A stretch of DNA of 64,000 bases from Bactericera cockerelli (GCA_024516035.1 CM044961.1:8167537-8231536), one strand, 5' to 3'. Counted from the stretch's first letter, positions 10,006 through 22,448 are shown. Numbers and translations: made by a program. The notes: generated from the letters alone by a model not told the origin.

Positions 10006-10800
10006 TATGCTAAATGCGTATCTGCCATTTCAGCATCCGAATTATAATAATGTAACTTGTACTAAAAAAACTCAAGAAGTTTAAAGATAATACTTCATGG
10101 AATGCAGAAAAATATGCTTGAAAACTATCATCGAGAAACAAACAATCATTCATTTGACTGGCCTTTAATTAATTTAAAGGAAAATAATTATCAGACATAA
10201 ATAGCTAATTACTCTTTCAGTACAAGACGACCCTACACGGTGAACACTTTTAAGAATTTGAACATCATTTTTTGAGACTTACCTGGTTTGTTTACCTAGA
10301 AGATCACGTGATAAAAAATCGTAAAATTAGTTTTTAGCATCCTTGGGTTAGCCGCCAACTTTTATCAAACTTGCCCATGTCTGTGCCAAAGCTCGGGCAA
10401 ATCTTGAGTGTTTCAAAGTGTAAAAAATTTACATGAGAATTTTTTTTCTATTCAGGTGTCAAAAAAGATGCCAAACCAAACCGTAAAAAACAAAGTAGTG
10501 TAACTAGAAACATCGAAATTTTGTTGGCTTTCTGCACAATTGTTCAGAATCAACTCATCTTAAACAGGAAAAAAGTTCTGACCTGAAGAATAAGCCAAAG
10601 TCGGACTTTTTCAGAAAGTTGCAAAAAATCACTTTGTGCAGTTATAAAGGCGAATCCGAAAAAACGGATTGCAGATCCGTCCTAGAAATGTCGTCAGTAA
10701 TCTACCATTAACGGGTGTAAACGTTTTTTTGGTCCACCCTGTATAAGTATATGTAGTGCTTTATTTAGACTGTCAGCGCAAGACAGGTAGTCCCATTATG

Positions 10801-10900
10801 NNNNNNNNNNNNNNNNNNNNNNNNNNNNNNNNNNNNNNNNNNNNNNNNNNNNNNNNNNNNNNNNNNNNNNNNNNNNNNNNNNNNNNNNNNNNNNNNNNNN
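10801..10900. other. assembly gap (100 N)
   Basis: Exactly 100 unknown bases, a conventional gap of unknown size. The flanks (end of the mariner element; start of a SINE-F copy) may not be adjacent in the genome. Confidence 1.
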
Positions 10901-10904
10901 CGAA

Positions 10905-11035
10905 TTCCACACAGTGCATGAATTTCTCTTCATTTATTTGAGTTTGTGACCACATAATAATAAGACTCTGAGGGTTAGGTGGTAGAAAATGCTTTGAGCA
11001 TCAACCTCGCCTGGTGGTCACCTTCCACTAAAGAG
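10905..11035 (+). repeat. SINE family F, partial copy
   Basis: It shares cacagtgcatgaattt, gagtttgtgaccacataata, agactctgagggttaggtgg and gcctggtggtcacc with the copies at 1330 and 36860. The head is lost in the gap. Confidence 0.7.
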
Positions 11036-11644
11036 TATTATTATTAGATATCATTACTTCCTATTCAGGTGCTCGGTCAACATTAGCGCATTTTTTTTAT
11101 ATACATAAGAACCACTCTGTATATAGATTATTTGAAAGCATTTGCAATGATGATGATCAATACATAGAAATCCATATACTACATATTACATGCATACTAA
11201 TAAAAGCTAATAGGTACCTACCTATATAAAAATGGAATTTATAAATTATACATACAAATAATAATCATAAACTAATCGGTAATACGGCTAAAACATTTCC
11301 AGTAATGCTTTAGGATATAAAAACTACGTTAAAGGTACACATAAATACTGATACGATAGCTGATATTAGCAATTTTATGAAAGTCAAGGACACAGAAGGA
11401 AAAAAAAACACAGGGCTGCACAAAGAATGGTCGCTTTAGGGGCCGAATTTTAATATTACATCAGAGATAAGAAATACTTTAGGTCAGACTTTAAAGTTTT
11501 AACAGCCGTATTTGTGAACAGAAAGTGCCGTCGGAGCAATATCTCAAGAATGATTTCCTTTAACATTATTGGCCAATACCTTGCTTGAGACATTGCTTAG
11601 ACAAAATTCTCTATTTATAAATACGACCCTAAGTTTAATTTAAT
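11036..11644. other. no gene seen
   Basis: AT-rich, with stop codons in all frames. No repeat family recognised. Confidence 0.4.
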
Positions 11645-12225
11645 CAATTAAACCTCCACCTATAATGTACATTTCACCAATAATATAAAGCTTTACCACA
11701 CAATAAAAAACTGGAGCAGATTGCATTTCTTGTACAAAAGGCACCTCCACTAATAATTCATTGTCCTACTACAGAGATGTACTAAACAGTAAATTTTTCA
11801 CTGAATACAGTATCTAGATTACATTATCGTAGATCGTAGGACTAGATTACATTTCTTTTTGTGCTACTACAGAAATGTACTAAACAGTAAATTTTTCACT
11901 GATTACATTATCGTAGATCGTTGGACTAGATTACACTATCGTTAAAAAGGCACCTCCACCAATAATTCATTGTCCTACTACAAAGATGTACTAAACAATA
12001 ATATTGTCACTCGACTAGGTTGCATCTCTTGTACAAAAGACACTTCTACCAATAAATATTTATTATTCTACTACAAATCTGTCCCAAAAAGTAAAGAGTT
12101 TTCATTGGACTAAATTGAATTTTTGTTGAAAAGGCACATCCACCAATAATTTATTGTCTTACTACAAAGCTGTACCAAACAACAAAACAGTCACTGGACT
12201 TGATTTCATTTTTTATAAAAGAAAA
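11645..12225. repeat. diverged tandem repeat of about 94 bp
   Basis: Copies of ggcacctccaccaataat.cattgtcctactaca..g.tgtactaaacag are anchored near 11741, 11949, 12039 and 12133, with degraded copies near 11650 and 11862. Intervals are about 90-104 bp. Copies differ by substitutions and small indels, so the array is old. Confidence 0.75.
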
Positions 12226-12739
12226 AGACAGTTTGTACGGCAAAGAATGGCCTCGACAAAATCATTCTCATTCCGTCTCGATTCAATCGCTAGCTAAGAA
12301 AATGTTATGCACCCAGTATGTTCAACATGATTGTAACACCACCCTGTTTAATTTGGAAGCTTTTGCAAAGTATTATTAGGGTGATTGATGTCATGCAACT
12401 TGAAGTGATTGACATTGAGCTCTGTGGAAGTATACATACTTATAATAAAGGCACATTAAATATGTAATTTGTACGATCTGTACATAATGTCCTTATGTAA
12501 TATTGATTGTATATATGAAGGAAATACATTATGTATGTACAATTTTATTAAAATAGGTATATGTACATAGTTATAAGTAAATATGAAATGTATTATTTTT
12601 AAGCAATTGCCTCATAACCGTTTTTGTGAGTGAATTAGCATTCTTGTATCAAGATTCCATATTAGCCTCCTTGAATTATAATATGGACAATCCTCTTTCT
12701 TAGTCTCCATCTATTTATTTTGACAGTGCAGTGTTGAAT
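12226..12739. other. no gene seen
   Basis: No coding or repeat structure recognised. Confidence 0.4.
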
Positions 12740-12870
12740 GGAAGAGATTTCCATAGGCAATTACCCTGCCCTTTAGTTAGGACATAATTATGTTTATGTA
12801 TATTTTTCTATTTTTTTCCTTTTTATTGTATACATGTAATAATAATATAGTGAATAATAATAATTATATT
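12740..12870 (+). repeat. dispersed repeat family E
   Basis: It shares gaatggaagagatttccatag, gccctttagttaggacata and the following AT-rich block (tttttctatttttttccttt) with an inverted pair at 37745-38120. It is possibly a LINE 3' region. Confidence 0.55.
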
Positions 12871-13616
12871 CATAATAAAAGAGATCTCCTTTGTCCTTTG
12901 CGATTACTAAATACTGAAACGTAATTTAGGTCATATTCTAGACACCGAAACATGTAGTTCATTTTAAAAAAAAATACACAGATGTTATAATGACACGAAA
13001 AATTAACAAAAAAGTACTGCTACAATTTTTTTAGGCTTTAATGCCAGGATTCTCAAATTACTTAACCCTTTCACTGAATTTGTCCTTGCTCAGGGACATC
13101 AATTGATTTTGCAAATACTAGTGCTGCATTCTATGATTTTGTTTCTGTACTTTTTGGAATTGTTTCTTTGTTCTCTTATCTCTCGATTTTTTCAGTAAAA
13201 ACTGTTTAGTCTATAGTTTGAACTTCTGTTTGTAAACAAAAGATTTTTCAGTTTTGAAGATTTGAAAATTTAGAAAAATTGACTGTTTTGAAAGTTTAAT
13301 TTGAGGTCGAAAATAGTGCAAAGGCTGGCTTTAGAAGTTCATTTAGGTAAGTAAAAGAGTTATATTTCACGTAATTACATTGCTTTTTTAGGGGAAAAAA
13401 AATTACAAGTCCGTAAATTGACTGTAAAGTTGGGTGTCCCTCAGCAGGGACTAATACACTGGGAGGATTTTTCTGGTACAGATGAGTTTATTTATTTTTT
13501 CTACTAAATAGCTGTACTTAGGGTAGTAAATTCAAGGAAACAGTAAAGTGAGTACATATTTATTGTATTTGGGTCGGCATTTGTTCCATGAATCCTTTCT
13601 TTCCATACCTCATCCA

Positions 13617-13806
13617 CACACATCCACACAAACCCACACCCACACACCCCCACACACACACCACCCCCACACACACACAAACACACACCCCCCACACATA
13701 CACACCCCTCCACACACACACCCCCCCCACACACACACACCCCCCCCCACACACACACACCCCCCCCCACACACACACCCACCCCCCCACACACAAACAC
13801 ACACAT
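13617..13806. repeat. (CA)n/C-run microsatellite
   Basis: cacacaccccc repeats on the plus strand. Open frames here in both directions are low-complexity products of the repeat. Confidence 0.95.
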
Positions 13807-13922
13807 ATTTTCTATTTTTTTTAGTTAAAAAAATTAAGTAAAACAAAAAAAGCCAAGTTTTTTCTATCTTCAAATTATTTCGATGTTTATTTGTTTTATA
13901 AACCAAGTGTTGTGTGTAATTA

Positions 13923-14433
13923 TCCCCCAAAAAACACTACGTGTAAAAATAGTCGTCAAGTGTTGGAATGATCAAAAAGAACTGATATCAAAAACGTCAA
14001 TTTTCTATGTTTGAAGGAATTATTTTTCACGTAATTAGTCTCTTGATAATTCAACCAAAATAATAGCCTCACAACAACAATACACCTTTGAGCAAACTTC
14101 GATTTGGTATTTTGAGAATTTAACCAAAAAAAAGCCACACGACAAAACAATGCTCTTGTAAGAACAATGGCTCTGTAATTATGCAACATTGTTCTTACAA
14201 GAACATTGTTTTGTCGTGTGGCTTTTTTTTGGTTAAATTCTCAAAATACCAAATCGAAGTTTGCTCAAAGGTGTATTGTTGTTGTGAGGCTATTATTTTG
14301 GTTGAATTATCAAGAGACTAATTACGTGAAAAATAATTCCTTCAAACATAGAAAATTGACGTTTTTGATATCAGTTCTTTTTGATCATTCCAACACTTGA
14401 CGACTATTTTTACACGTAGTGTTTTTTGGGGGA
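13923..14433. mobile_element. 511-bp almost perfect palindromic (foldback) MITE
   Basis: The arms run about 13923-14168 and 14188-14433 and match along the whole length I compared, with one mismatch (gctcttg against gttcttg near the centre). The centre is at about 14178, with a loop under 20 bases. Ends are tccccc...ggggga, flanked by TA on both sides (13921-13922 and 14434-14435), fitting a Tc1/mariner-type foldback MITE. There is no coding content beyond the same meaningless frame in both arms. Arms this similar mean recent origin or ongoing gene conversion. Confidence 0.85.
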
Positions 14434-14879
14434 TATCACTACTTTTTGATTTAATTGATTTTCCTCTGATAGATGAAATAAAACTAATCAACAATCAACA
14501 TATAAAAGACTTTTAATTTAAGGATGTTGCGATACGCAGTAATATTATAAGACTATCATGTAAAATGTTGGGTAGTTGATATTGAACTAGTGAGGTGACA
14601 CTACTTTGTTTAAGGAAAAAAGTTATAATGAGTTGCATGCTCGAAAATTATATTGTGACCCAAGTACTATTCTGTAAATAATTACAATTGCAAGGAGAAA
14701 AAAATGATAGAAAAAAAACATTGAAGAGATACTGAAAGAAAATTTCACAGTACTTGCTGAAGAGAGGGGAAATCTTGAGATAACAGGTGTGATCCTTATT
14801 TGAGTGACACTAGATAGCGCCCAGAATATTTTTTGAACTTTTCAAATTTTGAAACCCACTACCGAGGTTCACTAACAGA

Positions 14880-15290
14880 AAACTACCCCGTTTCATTATT
14901 TTTGGCAATAATTAGGGTGATATCGAGTATTTCATGGAACTGGTACTTCAGTAATCGATTACTTAAAAGTACCGAGTATTTATCCAATTACTTTTGTACT
15001 TGGTTTTTGAGGTTATGAGAGAGGATGTAAATGGAATAATGAATTCGAGTAATCACTCAAGAACCAAGTGCAAAAGCACCGGCTCTTTCATTATTCAGTA
15101 CACTAACTGAATCTCACAATTTTGCATTCAGAACGTTTACAGGAGATGAATCTCGGTTCACAAAATTTGTTGGGTGTTTTAGTTTCAAGTGTTTCAATAG
15201 ATTAGAAGCTCCACCTCCTATTTTATAAACTGAATTACATAATGTACATTTCCCTAAACCGATTGTTTGACAAATAAGTTTCAAATAGAA
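14880..15290 (-). pseudogene. hAT transposase BED-finger relic
   Basis: On the minus strand near 15120-15260 a frame reads GKCTLCNSVYK, then SNLLKHLKLKH. This is the C-x2-C...H-x5-H spacing and NL.KHL motif of BED zinc fingers found at the N-terminus of hAT transposases. A TGA follows about 20 codons later and no catalytic part is seen. The left part holds tcagtaatcgattactt and ccaattacttttgtac, repeats typical of the terminal regions of hAT elements. Boundaries and duplications were not found. A cellular ZBED gene fragment is less likely. Confidence 0.6.
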
Positions 15291-15754
15291 GACTTGTTTC
15301 TACGAGACAACGAGAAAAATATTAGGACACCGACAGCCTGAATATTATTCATAGATAATATCGGAACAATTAAGTACCTCTCGCTGCTGTACCCAGTTCT
15401 AGAAATAAAGAAACCAATATTCCTTTATTTTTAAGAGGATTAATTTTCAGCCAAAAAAAAAAAAAAATCTGCCTACACGGCCCCAGTCAGGCTGAACATG
15501 GACCAGCTTTAAAATATTAAATACATTGGTGTGTCTTGTGGTATATTGTTTTAAAGGTGTCTTAAAAATAAAGAAATACGGGTTTTTGCGTTTTTTGATA
15601 TTTTGAGTCGTTTTCGAGAAACCCAGGCTTGGGTGAGACTTTATGGATGTACTGTATATGTAGGTAGATATTTGTAAATTTTGAATGAGATCTACGTAAT
15701 TTACGATTCAAAATACAAAAGTATTAATTCAAATAAATGCTTTATTTAGACTGC

Positions 15755-15840
15755 CAGTGGCCAGCATCCGTGGCGTAATGGTTGTAACTACTGCCCGTAG
15801 TTTAGACATTTCGAGTTCCATTCCTGGTTGTTGCATACTT
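15755..15840 (+). repeat. tRNA-like SINE fragment
   Basis: tccgtggcgtaatggttgta (A-box region) and gagttccattcctgg (B-box region) stand at tRNA spacing, then a T-run. It does not fold as a complete tRNA. Confidence 0.45.
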
Positions 15841-16254
15841 TTCTAATGTTTTTTTTTTTTAAAACCAAATACAATCAACTGGTCACAATCGTTTTAAAAT
15901 GAGGTTGGTTGTGATAATTGGTGCTCATACCTATTTAATCTTAAAATCCATTAACATTATTTCATTAATAATCAACTAGTGTTTTAACCTTGTATTGAAA
16001 AATTAGTAATGAACTCGTTAAAAAACGGACAGCTCGGTTTCGTGGTTTTGTTTATAATACAATTTTAATTATATTATGTACCTACGTACATGGTAGGTAG
16101 ATGGAAATTCGATCTTGGCAAAATAAAGAGGGAAATGAAAGTGCCGAGTATTATTGTATGTTCCGAAAGTGCCTCTTACTATGGCTCTAAGAAATGTTGA
16201 CCCATATATTTGCCTAACTTCGAGTTGCTAAACATGGTGTCATTTCAGCATAAT

Positions 16255-16301
16255 CAGTAGATATAAACAGAAGAAGTGAGAAATTATACTAGATATACAA
16301 T
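16255..16301 (+). repeat. fragment related to the hammerhead-ribozyme element
   Basis: cagtagatataaacagaag, aagtgagaaattatactag and atatacaat resemble the ends of the 144-bp unit at 58712-58855. The ribozyme core is absent. Confidence 0.45.
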
Positions 16302-16529
16302 TAATAATTATAAATTAATAAGCAAGCATTATATTCATGGAATATACCCTGAAAATTTCAGCTCGATTGGACAAAACATGCAACTTATATCATGTTACAA
16401 ACATAGGTTACATGTTACAAATTAGATTGTGACAAATCAATGTTGATCGAGAACTATAGGTACTCACTTCGTTCGAAATTAAACGGTCATAGGAGGTTGA
16501 CTCAAACTACCAACTACTGTTTTTTTTTT

Positions 16530-16650
16530 CTCACGAGAAAACCGGACATCCAAAGTACAGAGTAAAAAAAAATTCTACCTAGCCGGGATTCGAACCCAGG
16601 CCACCTTGCAAACTTTGTGTTTTACCTACACCAGTCGACGACCACAGAGA
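16530..16650 (-). repeat. SINE family B, diverged
   Basis: Minus strand: gcagtctctgtggtcgtcg, B box gggttcgaatcccggc, then ttttttttactctgtactttgg, matching the other B copies. Confidence 0.65.
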
Positions 16651-17838
16651 CTGCTCAATACATAATATTTTATTATAATTTATCATTGTTTTGATCTACA
16701 TGAATATTTTACTTCTTACTGGCCAATATTTTATACACTTCTAATAATATAGACCTAGTTTACATCTTGATGTAGAAATCTTTGATTGAAGTTATAGAAC
16801 GTTATTGTTCCCACCCTGATAAAACGGTCTGCTGGCAGCTTGGATGAAACAATGACGATTGACTCCCACCCGTATTTTCAGTTATATGTGAGGCGAAGAT
16901 TTTTTGTTACTCTCATAAATCTAAATTTAGTTTTTTCTTTTTATGTCTCACACTGTCACTGATTTTTCTAAATTTTTATTTACATCGTAGTATAATTCTG
17001 CGTAATTAGACCTTTAGAAAGAACCTTCAGTCATCAACTTGGGATAACTAGGCGTGGCTCCAGGGTTCATTATAGATATTTCTTTAGAGTGCTTTAAAGA
17101 CTTTTCTACTTGTTTCAACCATCTGAAATTAAGTGATCTCATTCCCATTGACGAGACCCTTCTAAAAACACCAGAAATACATCTCTAGGATAACAATAGA
17201 CGGCTCTGGGCTCCAAAATAAGTATTCCTTTCAAAGGCTATAACTCAAGTTTGGTCCAGTGTAATAATTTGGTTATATTTTTATATTTTTTCCTATGATA
17301 AGGCCTTTCGAAAAATACCAGAATCGCAGCTCCAAGATAACCAGGGGCGGCTCTGTGCAACTTTCCGCTTTTATTTTAGAAGGCTATATCTCCTATCCTA
17401 TAAAAAATAAATACTTGAAACTATAAAAGGTATGCAGAGATAAAAATTCCCTATTCAAAAACGTAGATCACGTCTTTCCACGACAAGCACACATTGCTGT
17501 ACGCTTGACAGAAAATTGGTCTGAAAAAAAAAACCTGTATGAATAATTTCATGAAATTCAAGATTTTACGCGTGGCCAGAAAACGACTTTAACTGATCGT
17601 AGGAACCTCGCGCTTTCGTGAAACACAATCTATTTTCGCGTCTAATTACGAATTTGAAATAAAATTCGATAAAAGTTAGCGGGAGGTGTGCGAAAACAAT
17701 AAAACAAAATACATATAAACTCTGTTTCGTGTTAATATAGGCCGGTTGGCTGGCGCTACTTGACGAGCGCTCGCCTGCCGGCGAGCTTGATAAGTTTTTC
17801 CTGAGAACTAATAAATTTAATTTTTTTTCTCTGCACTG
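16651..17838. other. no gene seen
   Basis: Mixed AT-rich DNA. A 91-codon minus-strand frame at 17566-17841 has no recognised motif and no supporting context. Confidence 0.4.
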
Positions 17839-17997
17839 CATTTGTCCTTTCTCAGGGACATCTCATATCTTGGGGTTCGAACCACTTTTAAGAATTTTTT
17901 TTTTTGGTAACATCATCTATGGACTCCAACAAACTCAAAAAAACATGGTTCATATTTTTCTTCCAACTAATTCATGGATGTACAGTGAAAGGGTTAA

Positions 17998-19170
17998 GCT
18001 CCTCCTCTCAACCATTATTTAAGGACAAGTAGGTACCCATCTTAGGTAGACACACGTGGACTCATCAATATCATTATCAAACTTAACGGTATTATTCTGT
18101 ACACTTGTACAGCATATTCCGTCTTGACTACAGAGAGGTGAGGCACAGGTGAATAAAAATGTGGGAAATCGTGCTTCCCATAAAAAAATAAAGCTTGTAA
18201 AAAAATGGTCTCGACAAAAAAGCTTTCGACTTCGCTATCGATACAAATATCCTTAAACGATTGAAGATGAAAGGAAGCATTCAGCCAGGATGATGCAGAG
18301 TCGTCAGACGAAACAAATTCATCGAAGCGTGACCAGTGCTTGATCGGCTCTTTTGTAGGTCCTTAAAAACTGAAAGATTTCCTCAAATTTGAAGAGCCGG
18401 AAAAAGAAAGAAATTTTCCTTTGATCTCAAAAATTAGAAGAAAAAAAAAAGTTATTTCTTCGAACTTTTCCGACCTCAACATTTCCCGAAGTGATCTTCA
18501 TGGGGTGAAGAGAAGAAAAAATTAGATGAGAAAACATCGTAAGAATTCGAGAATTTGAAAACTTCTGAACTTTTGCTGTGGCTTAATTAAAAAGTTTTCC
18601 GTGTTTGGCCATCAGTCAGATACACCCCCCCCTTGTCTCCCCCTTCCTCCCCCTCTCTCCCCTTTCCTCCCCCTTTCTCCCCCTACCTCCCCCTCTCCTT
18701 CTCGCCTCCAGGAAACGCAAATAATGTACAAAAAAAAGAACTTGAATTATTTCATTCGCGTCGTATTTGAATAGCCAGGGATAGTTTCTGATGGTGTAAC
18801 CTAACCAGTTAGCACACAGTTGAGAAGTTTCTCTTTGTTGCGATTTTATCAATTGTTAATGCTAAAATATCATGACCGAAGTTTTTAACCGGGAAAACAA
18901 GTGAGCTGTTCAAATAAAACTCAGTCAGCCTGTGTTGGGCCGGGAACAGCTAGCAGATCATGAACCATGGTCATCATCCATGGAAACCAGTTTGGTCACC
19001 AATCCATGTTGTTCTTTTCTTAAATAAAAATCTGTGACCAGTTTAAGACACCGGTGAAAATGTTTGTCATAATACAGAATAAGGATGCTTTCAAGTTAAG
19101 AATTTTGATTTTTTTTTCTAATATTTATTCATATCAAATAGAATAGAATAGAATAGAATACTCGTATACC
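17998..19170. other. no gene seen
   Basis: It contains a C-rich imperfect repeat (about 18621-18705, cccc-tctcc type) and a short fragment like the 5S SINE body (tgggccgggaac near 18936). A (gaata)n run is at 19138-19162. Confidence 0.4.
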
Positions 19171-19385
19171 TTGTTTATACTGCCGAGGTAAGACTGAAAA
19201 GTCCCTTTACTCCAGCAGTGAAACAGGTCTTATATATTTTATGGGATGAATATTTTACATAAAAAAAACCATATTTATTTTAAAAAAGTGTCCGTTTTCA
19301 CAGAACTTGGGTACTCGAACTCCCGACTTTCATAATCAAGTTTCAAGCGCCCCGCCCCTTCCTACTAATCTAGCCACTTAGGTCG
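19171..19385 (-). repeat. SINE family C-like copy
   Basis: The right part on the minus strand is a tRNA-like head with B box gggagttcgagtaccc. The left part matches the family-C tail (tttatactgcc, ctccagcagtg, gtcttata). Diverged. Confidence 0.5.
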
Positions 19386-21221
19386 GTGAGCAGTAATTTT
19401 ACATTTTATAACCTAAATTCTTTGCAACAGATTATGCTCACAAAATTTCAATTAAAATTTAGACCCTCAGGTAATTGACTCCTGACCCCCCCCCCTCCCC
19501 CCTAATTATCACTCCTGCTGGGGTTTGGATTTTGTCAAAAGCCACTCTCAGCAATTTGTTTAAAGGAAACTTTTTTATGGAGTTCTCGAGTTTCTCACAT
19601 TAATTATGAAAACCAACCCCTGGCGTCCCAGGCCCCACTCCTTTTCCCCCCACTCTCTGATATTAGTTCTATCCCACACTTCTCAAAAAATTCCCACAAG
19701 AGTGGGACTTTTTTATTACGAGTGTGTCAGTTTGTCAGTAAATTAGTGTTGTCACGTAGAGTATGAAGTTGAATATCATGCGAGTGGGTTTGTAACTGAA
19801 AAAAGAAAGTTTGAAAACAAAGTTTTTTTTTTCCTGAAGATGAATATTTTTTTCATCTTCAGATATTCTCGGCAGTACATAATTAGGTATATGTCACAAC
19901 ACCTACCTATCTAGAATAAAATAATTAATCTAAGTATGACCCCCAAAATAGCGGTAAATTGAGGACGGGTTTTTAAAATTTTAAAATATCAAAAAAAGTT
20001 TTCGAAGTAGACCCTTTTTTAATGTAAGACAAACTTGTTCTCTAAAACTCGTAAAATCATGTCTGCCACCAAAAGGCGATCGCTAGGCCACCACTGGCGG
20101 CACCGATTTCAACGAGATATTTTGTGTAATATGAGGTCTAATCAAATTTCAAATCACCAATGGCTGAGACTGTGGATAAAAGCTTTGAGGGTCCCAAAAC
20201 GTGTATTAGCTTTGGAAACTGGGCTTCCACTTTTTTTAGCTACCTATAAAATACCAAAAAACATAATGAAAGTAAAATTCTTTTTAATTTCTATATTTTT
20301 ATTAAATGGGGCTTTCTAGGGGTAGACTTATCTGGCTGGGGGACATTAAACAGGGAGAAGACCAGTGTCTAGCTAGAAGAATATAAACTAGCCAACACTT
20401 ACAAGCCAGGCAAGCTTGCAGTTTTCTAAGGTTTCAATAGCTTACTACAAAGAATAAGTCCAAGTCCTCAGGGTGGTTTATCGCACATAGAAATATGTGG
20501 TACAGGACGAGCCAACTTTGAAATAAAGTTGTCTGGACACCATCACTCCCCCTCAAGCTGTAGCCAAGCTGGTTACAACAACAACAACTCTTATAACTTA
20601 CTTTCCTCAACCTAGCCTAGCTTGTGTGAACATGATTATAATAAATACATATTATACAAAACTTTATGCTATATTATGTACATACTACGGAGTAAAAAAA
20701 ATGCAAATGAAGCAAAAAGTAAGTTTCCATGTAATAACATACCAACTTACTCGGTACATTATTTTTGCGTGAGGAGGTACATTATTCTAATGAAATTCCG
20801 GGTGGGTAAAAAAAAGACGGAAGAAAATATTGATAAATTAGGGAGATGCTTGATTACAAGCTTACTCCATTTAAATTAATCATCTAGTTGTGATTTCTTT
20901 TATTCCGAGCTATTACCTAACTTTATAGAATACCTATTGAAAACTTTTTGCAAATAGAAATACTATGTAGAGATACATCTTTATTTTTGTTGTCATATAC
21001 TTGGGACTCGAACCTCGAACCAGACTACAATTTTGCCAACTTATTGATCAAGCCACTGAAGACATAAAAGCTTTGCCAGTAAAAAGTACAAAGAAAATGA
21101 GGTTTCCCTTTGATCCACCCGCTTCATACCTCCGTATTATGTAGGAGCATGTACCTATTCTTTATGTAAAGTAATTTTCCACTATGACTTTTCCTAGCGC
21201 CAAATTCTCATTACACGAGTT
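19386..21221. other. no recognised gene
   Basis: A 94-codon frame at 20035-20319 (plus) resembles no family I know. Bases 20327-20370 match the start of SINE-like family D (tctggctgg.ggac.ttaaac). Bases 20997-21060 hold a tRNA-like minus-strand fragment with gggactcgaacctcgaac. Confidence 0.35.
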
Positions 21222-22258
21222 TCTGGAGTGAGGGGAGTGAGTGAGAGAAGTAAGTAAGGGAAGTGGTGAGGACTACTGACGGAAGTGAGTGAGGGAAGTG
21301 GTGGGGACTACTGATGGAAGTGAGTGAGGGAAGTGGTGGGGACTACTGACGCAAGTGAGTGAGGGAAGTGGTGGGGACTACTGACGCAAGTGAGTGAGGG
21401 AAGTGGTGGGGACTACTGACGCAAGTGAGTGAGAGAAGTGGTGCTGGGGACTACTGACGGAAGTGAGTGAGGGAAGTGGTGGGGACTACTGACGGAAGTG
21501 AGGGAGGGAAGTGGTGGGGACTACTGACGGAAGTGAGTGAGGGAAGTGGTGTTGACTACTGACGGAAGTGAGTGAGGGAAGTGGTGGGGACTACTGACGC
21601 AAGTGAGTGAGGGAAGTTGTGGGGACTACTGACGCAAGTGAGTGAGGGAAGTGGTGGGGACTACTGACACAAGTGAGGGAGGGAAGTGGTGGGGACTACT
21701 GATGGAAGTTAGTGAGGAAAGTGGTGGGGACTACTGATGCATGTGAGTGAGGGAAGTGGTGGGCACTACTGACGCAAGTGAGTGAGGGAAGTGGTGGGGA
21801 CTACTGACGCAAGTGAGTGAGGGAAGTGGTGGGGACTACTGACGGAAGTGAGTGAGGGAAGTGGTGGGGACTACTGACGGAAGTGAGTGAGGAAAGTGGT
21901 GGGGACTACTTACGGGAGTAAGTGAGGAAAGTGGTGGGGACTACTGACGCAAGTGAGTGAGGGAAGTGGTGGGGACTACTGACGGAAGTGAGTGAGGGAA
22001 GTGGTGGGGACTACTGACGCAAGTGAGTGAGGGAAGTGGTGGGGACTACTGACGGAAGTGAGTGAGGGAAGTGGTGGGGACTACTGACGGAAGTGAGTGA
22101 GGGAAGTGGTGGGGACTACTGACGCAAGTGAGTGAGGGAAGTGGTGGGGACTACTGACGGAAGTGAGTGAGGGAAGTGGTGGGGACTACTGACGGAAGTG
22201 AGTGAGAGAAGTGGTGGGGATCACTGACATAAGTGAGTGATTGAAGTGGGGACTACTG
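21222..22258. repeat. 35-bp minisatellite, about 29 units
   Basis: The unit contains gtgagtgagggaagtggtgg then ggactactgac, with a g/c alternation after gac (gacgg or gacgc). It is highly regular at 35 bp, with few single-base variants and one unit lengthened by ctgggg near 21440. The first and last units are degraded. Non-coding. Confidence 0.95.
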
Positions 22259-22448
22259 ACTTACATACATCTTGCCATCCCGTCTGATGGTAAGATAAAA
22301 TTATGACATTTTTATTTCATATCAACAAGGTGATAACATTTTTAAATAAAAGATTTCCTTCATCGGGACAGCATCCGGTACTGAACCACTGAACCAAGGA
22401 TGTTGGCCGCATTTCCCCCCCTGGATGTCCAGTAAATTGTAACTAACT

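Larger units (their letters stand above)
7707..10741 (-). mobile_element. mariner-like non-autonomous transposon, copy 2
   Basis: Same termini as copy 1 (cagggtggaccaaaaaaacg and complement), flanked by TA at 7705-7706 and 10742-10743. The inverted repeats are about 450 bp. It is near-identical to copy 1 over most of its length but carries an extra block of about 565 bp (8268-8832). It also keeps a short cttcatcagccagtttagg piece near 8869 that copy 1 lacks. The transposase relic has the same internal TAG codon as in copy 1. Confidence 0.85.
13066..17993. mobile_element. possible piggyBac-type (TTAA) element or relic frame
   Basis: The left end ccctttcactg (13066) is preceded by TTAA (13062-13065). 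The right end cagtgaaaggg (to 17993) is followed by TTAA (17994-17997). CCC termini with TTAA duplications define piggyBac-like elements. The quasi-palindrome gtccttgctcagggac lies near the left end (13082), with relatives at 13437 and 17848. No piggyBac transposase is visible, and the 4.9-kb interior is full of other inserts. An 11-bp match could be chance or could join two unrelated ends. Confidence 0.35.

Noticed and set aside
13504..13930. Gly/Cys/Val-rich and His/Thr/Pro-rich frames on both strands
   Set aside because: (CA)n/C-run repeat read in opposite directions.
13956..14400. Same protein encoded on both strands
   Set aside because: Consequence of the palindrome; no domain or codon bias.
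20035..20319. 94-codon frame with basic N-terminus
   Set aside because: No recognisable motif, no splice or promoter support; kept only as a note.
21222..22258. CRISPR-like regular array
   Set aside because: Units are contiguous 35-bp repeats without unique spacers, in eukaryotic DNA.
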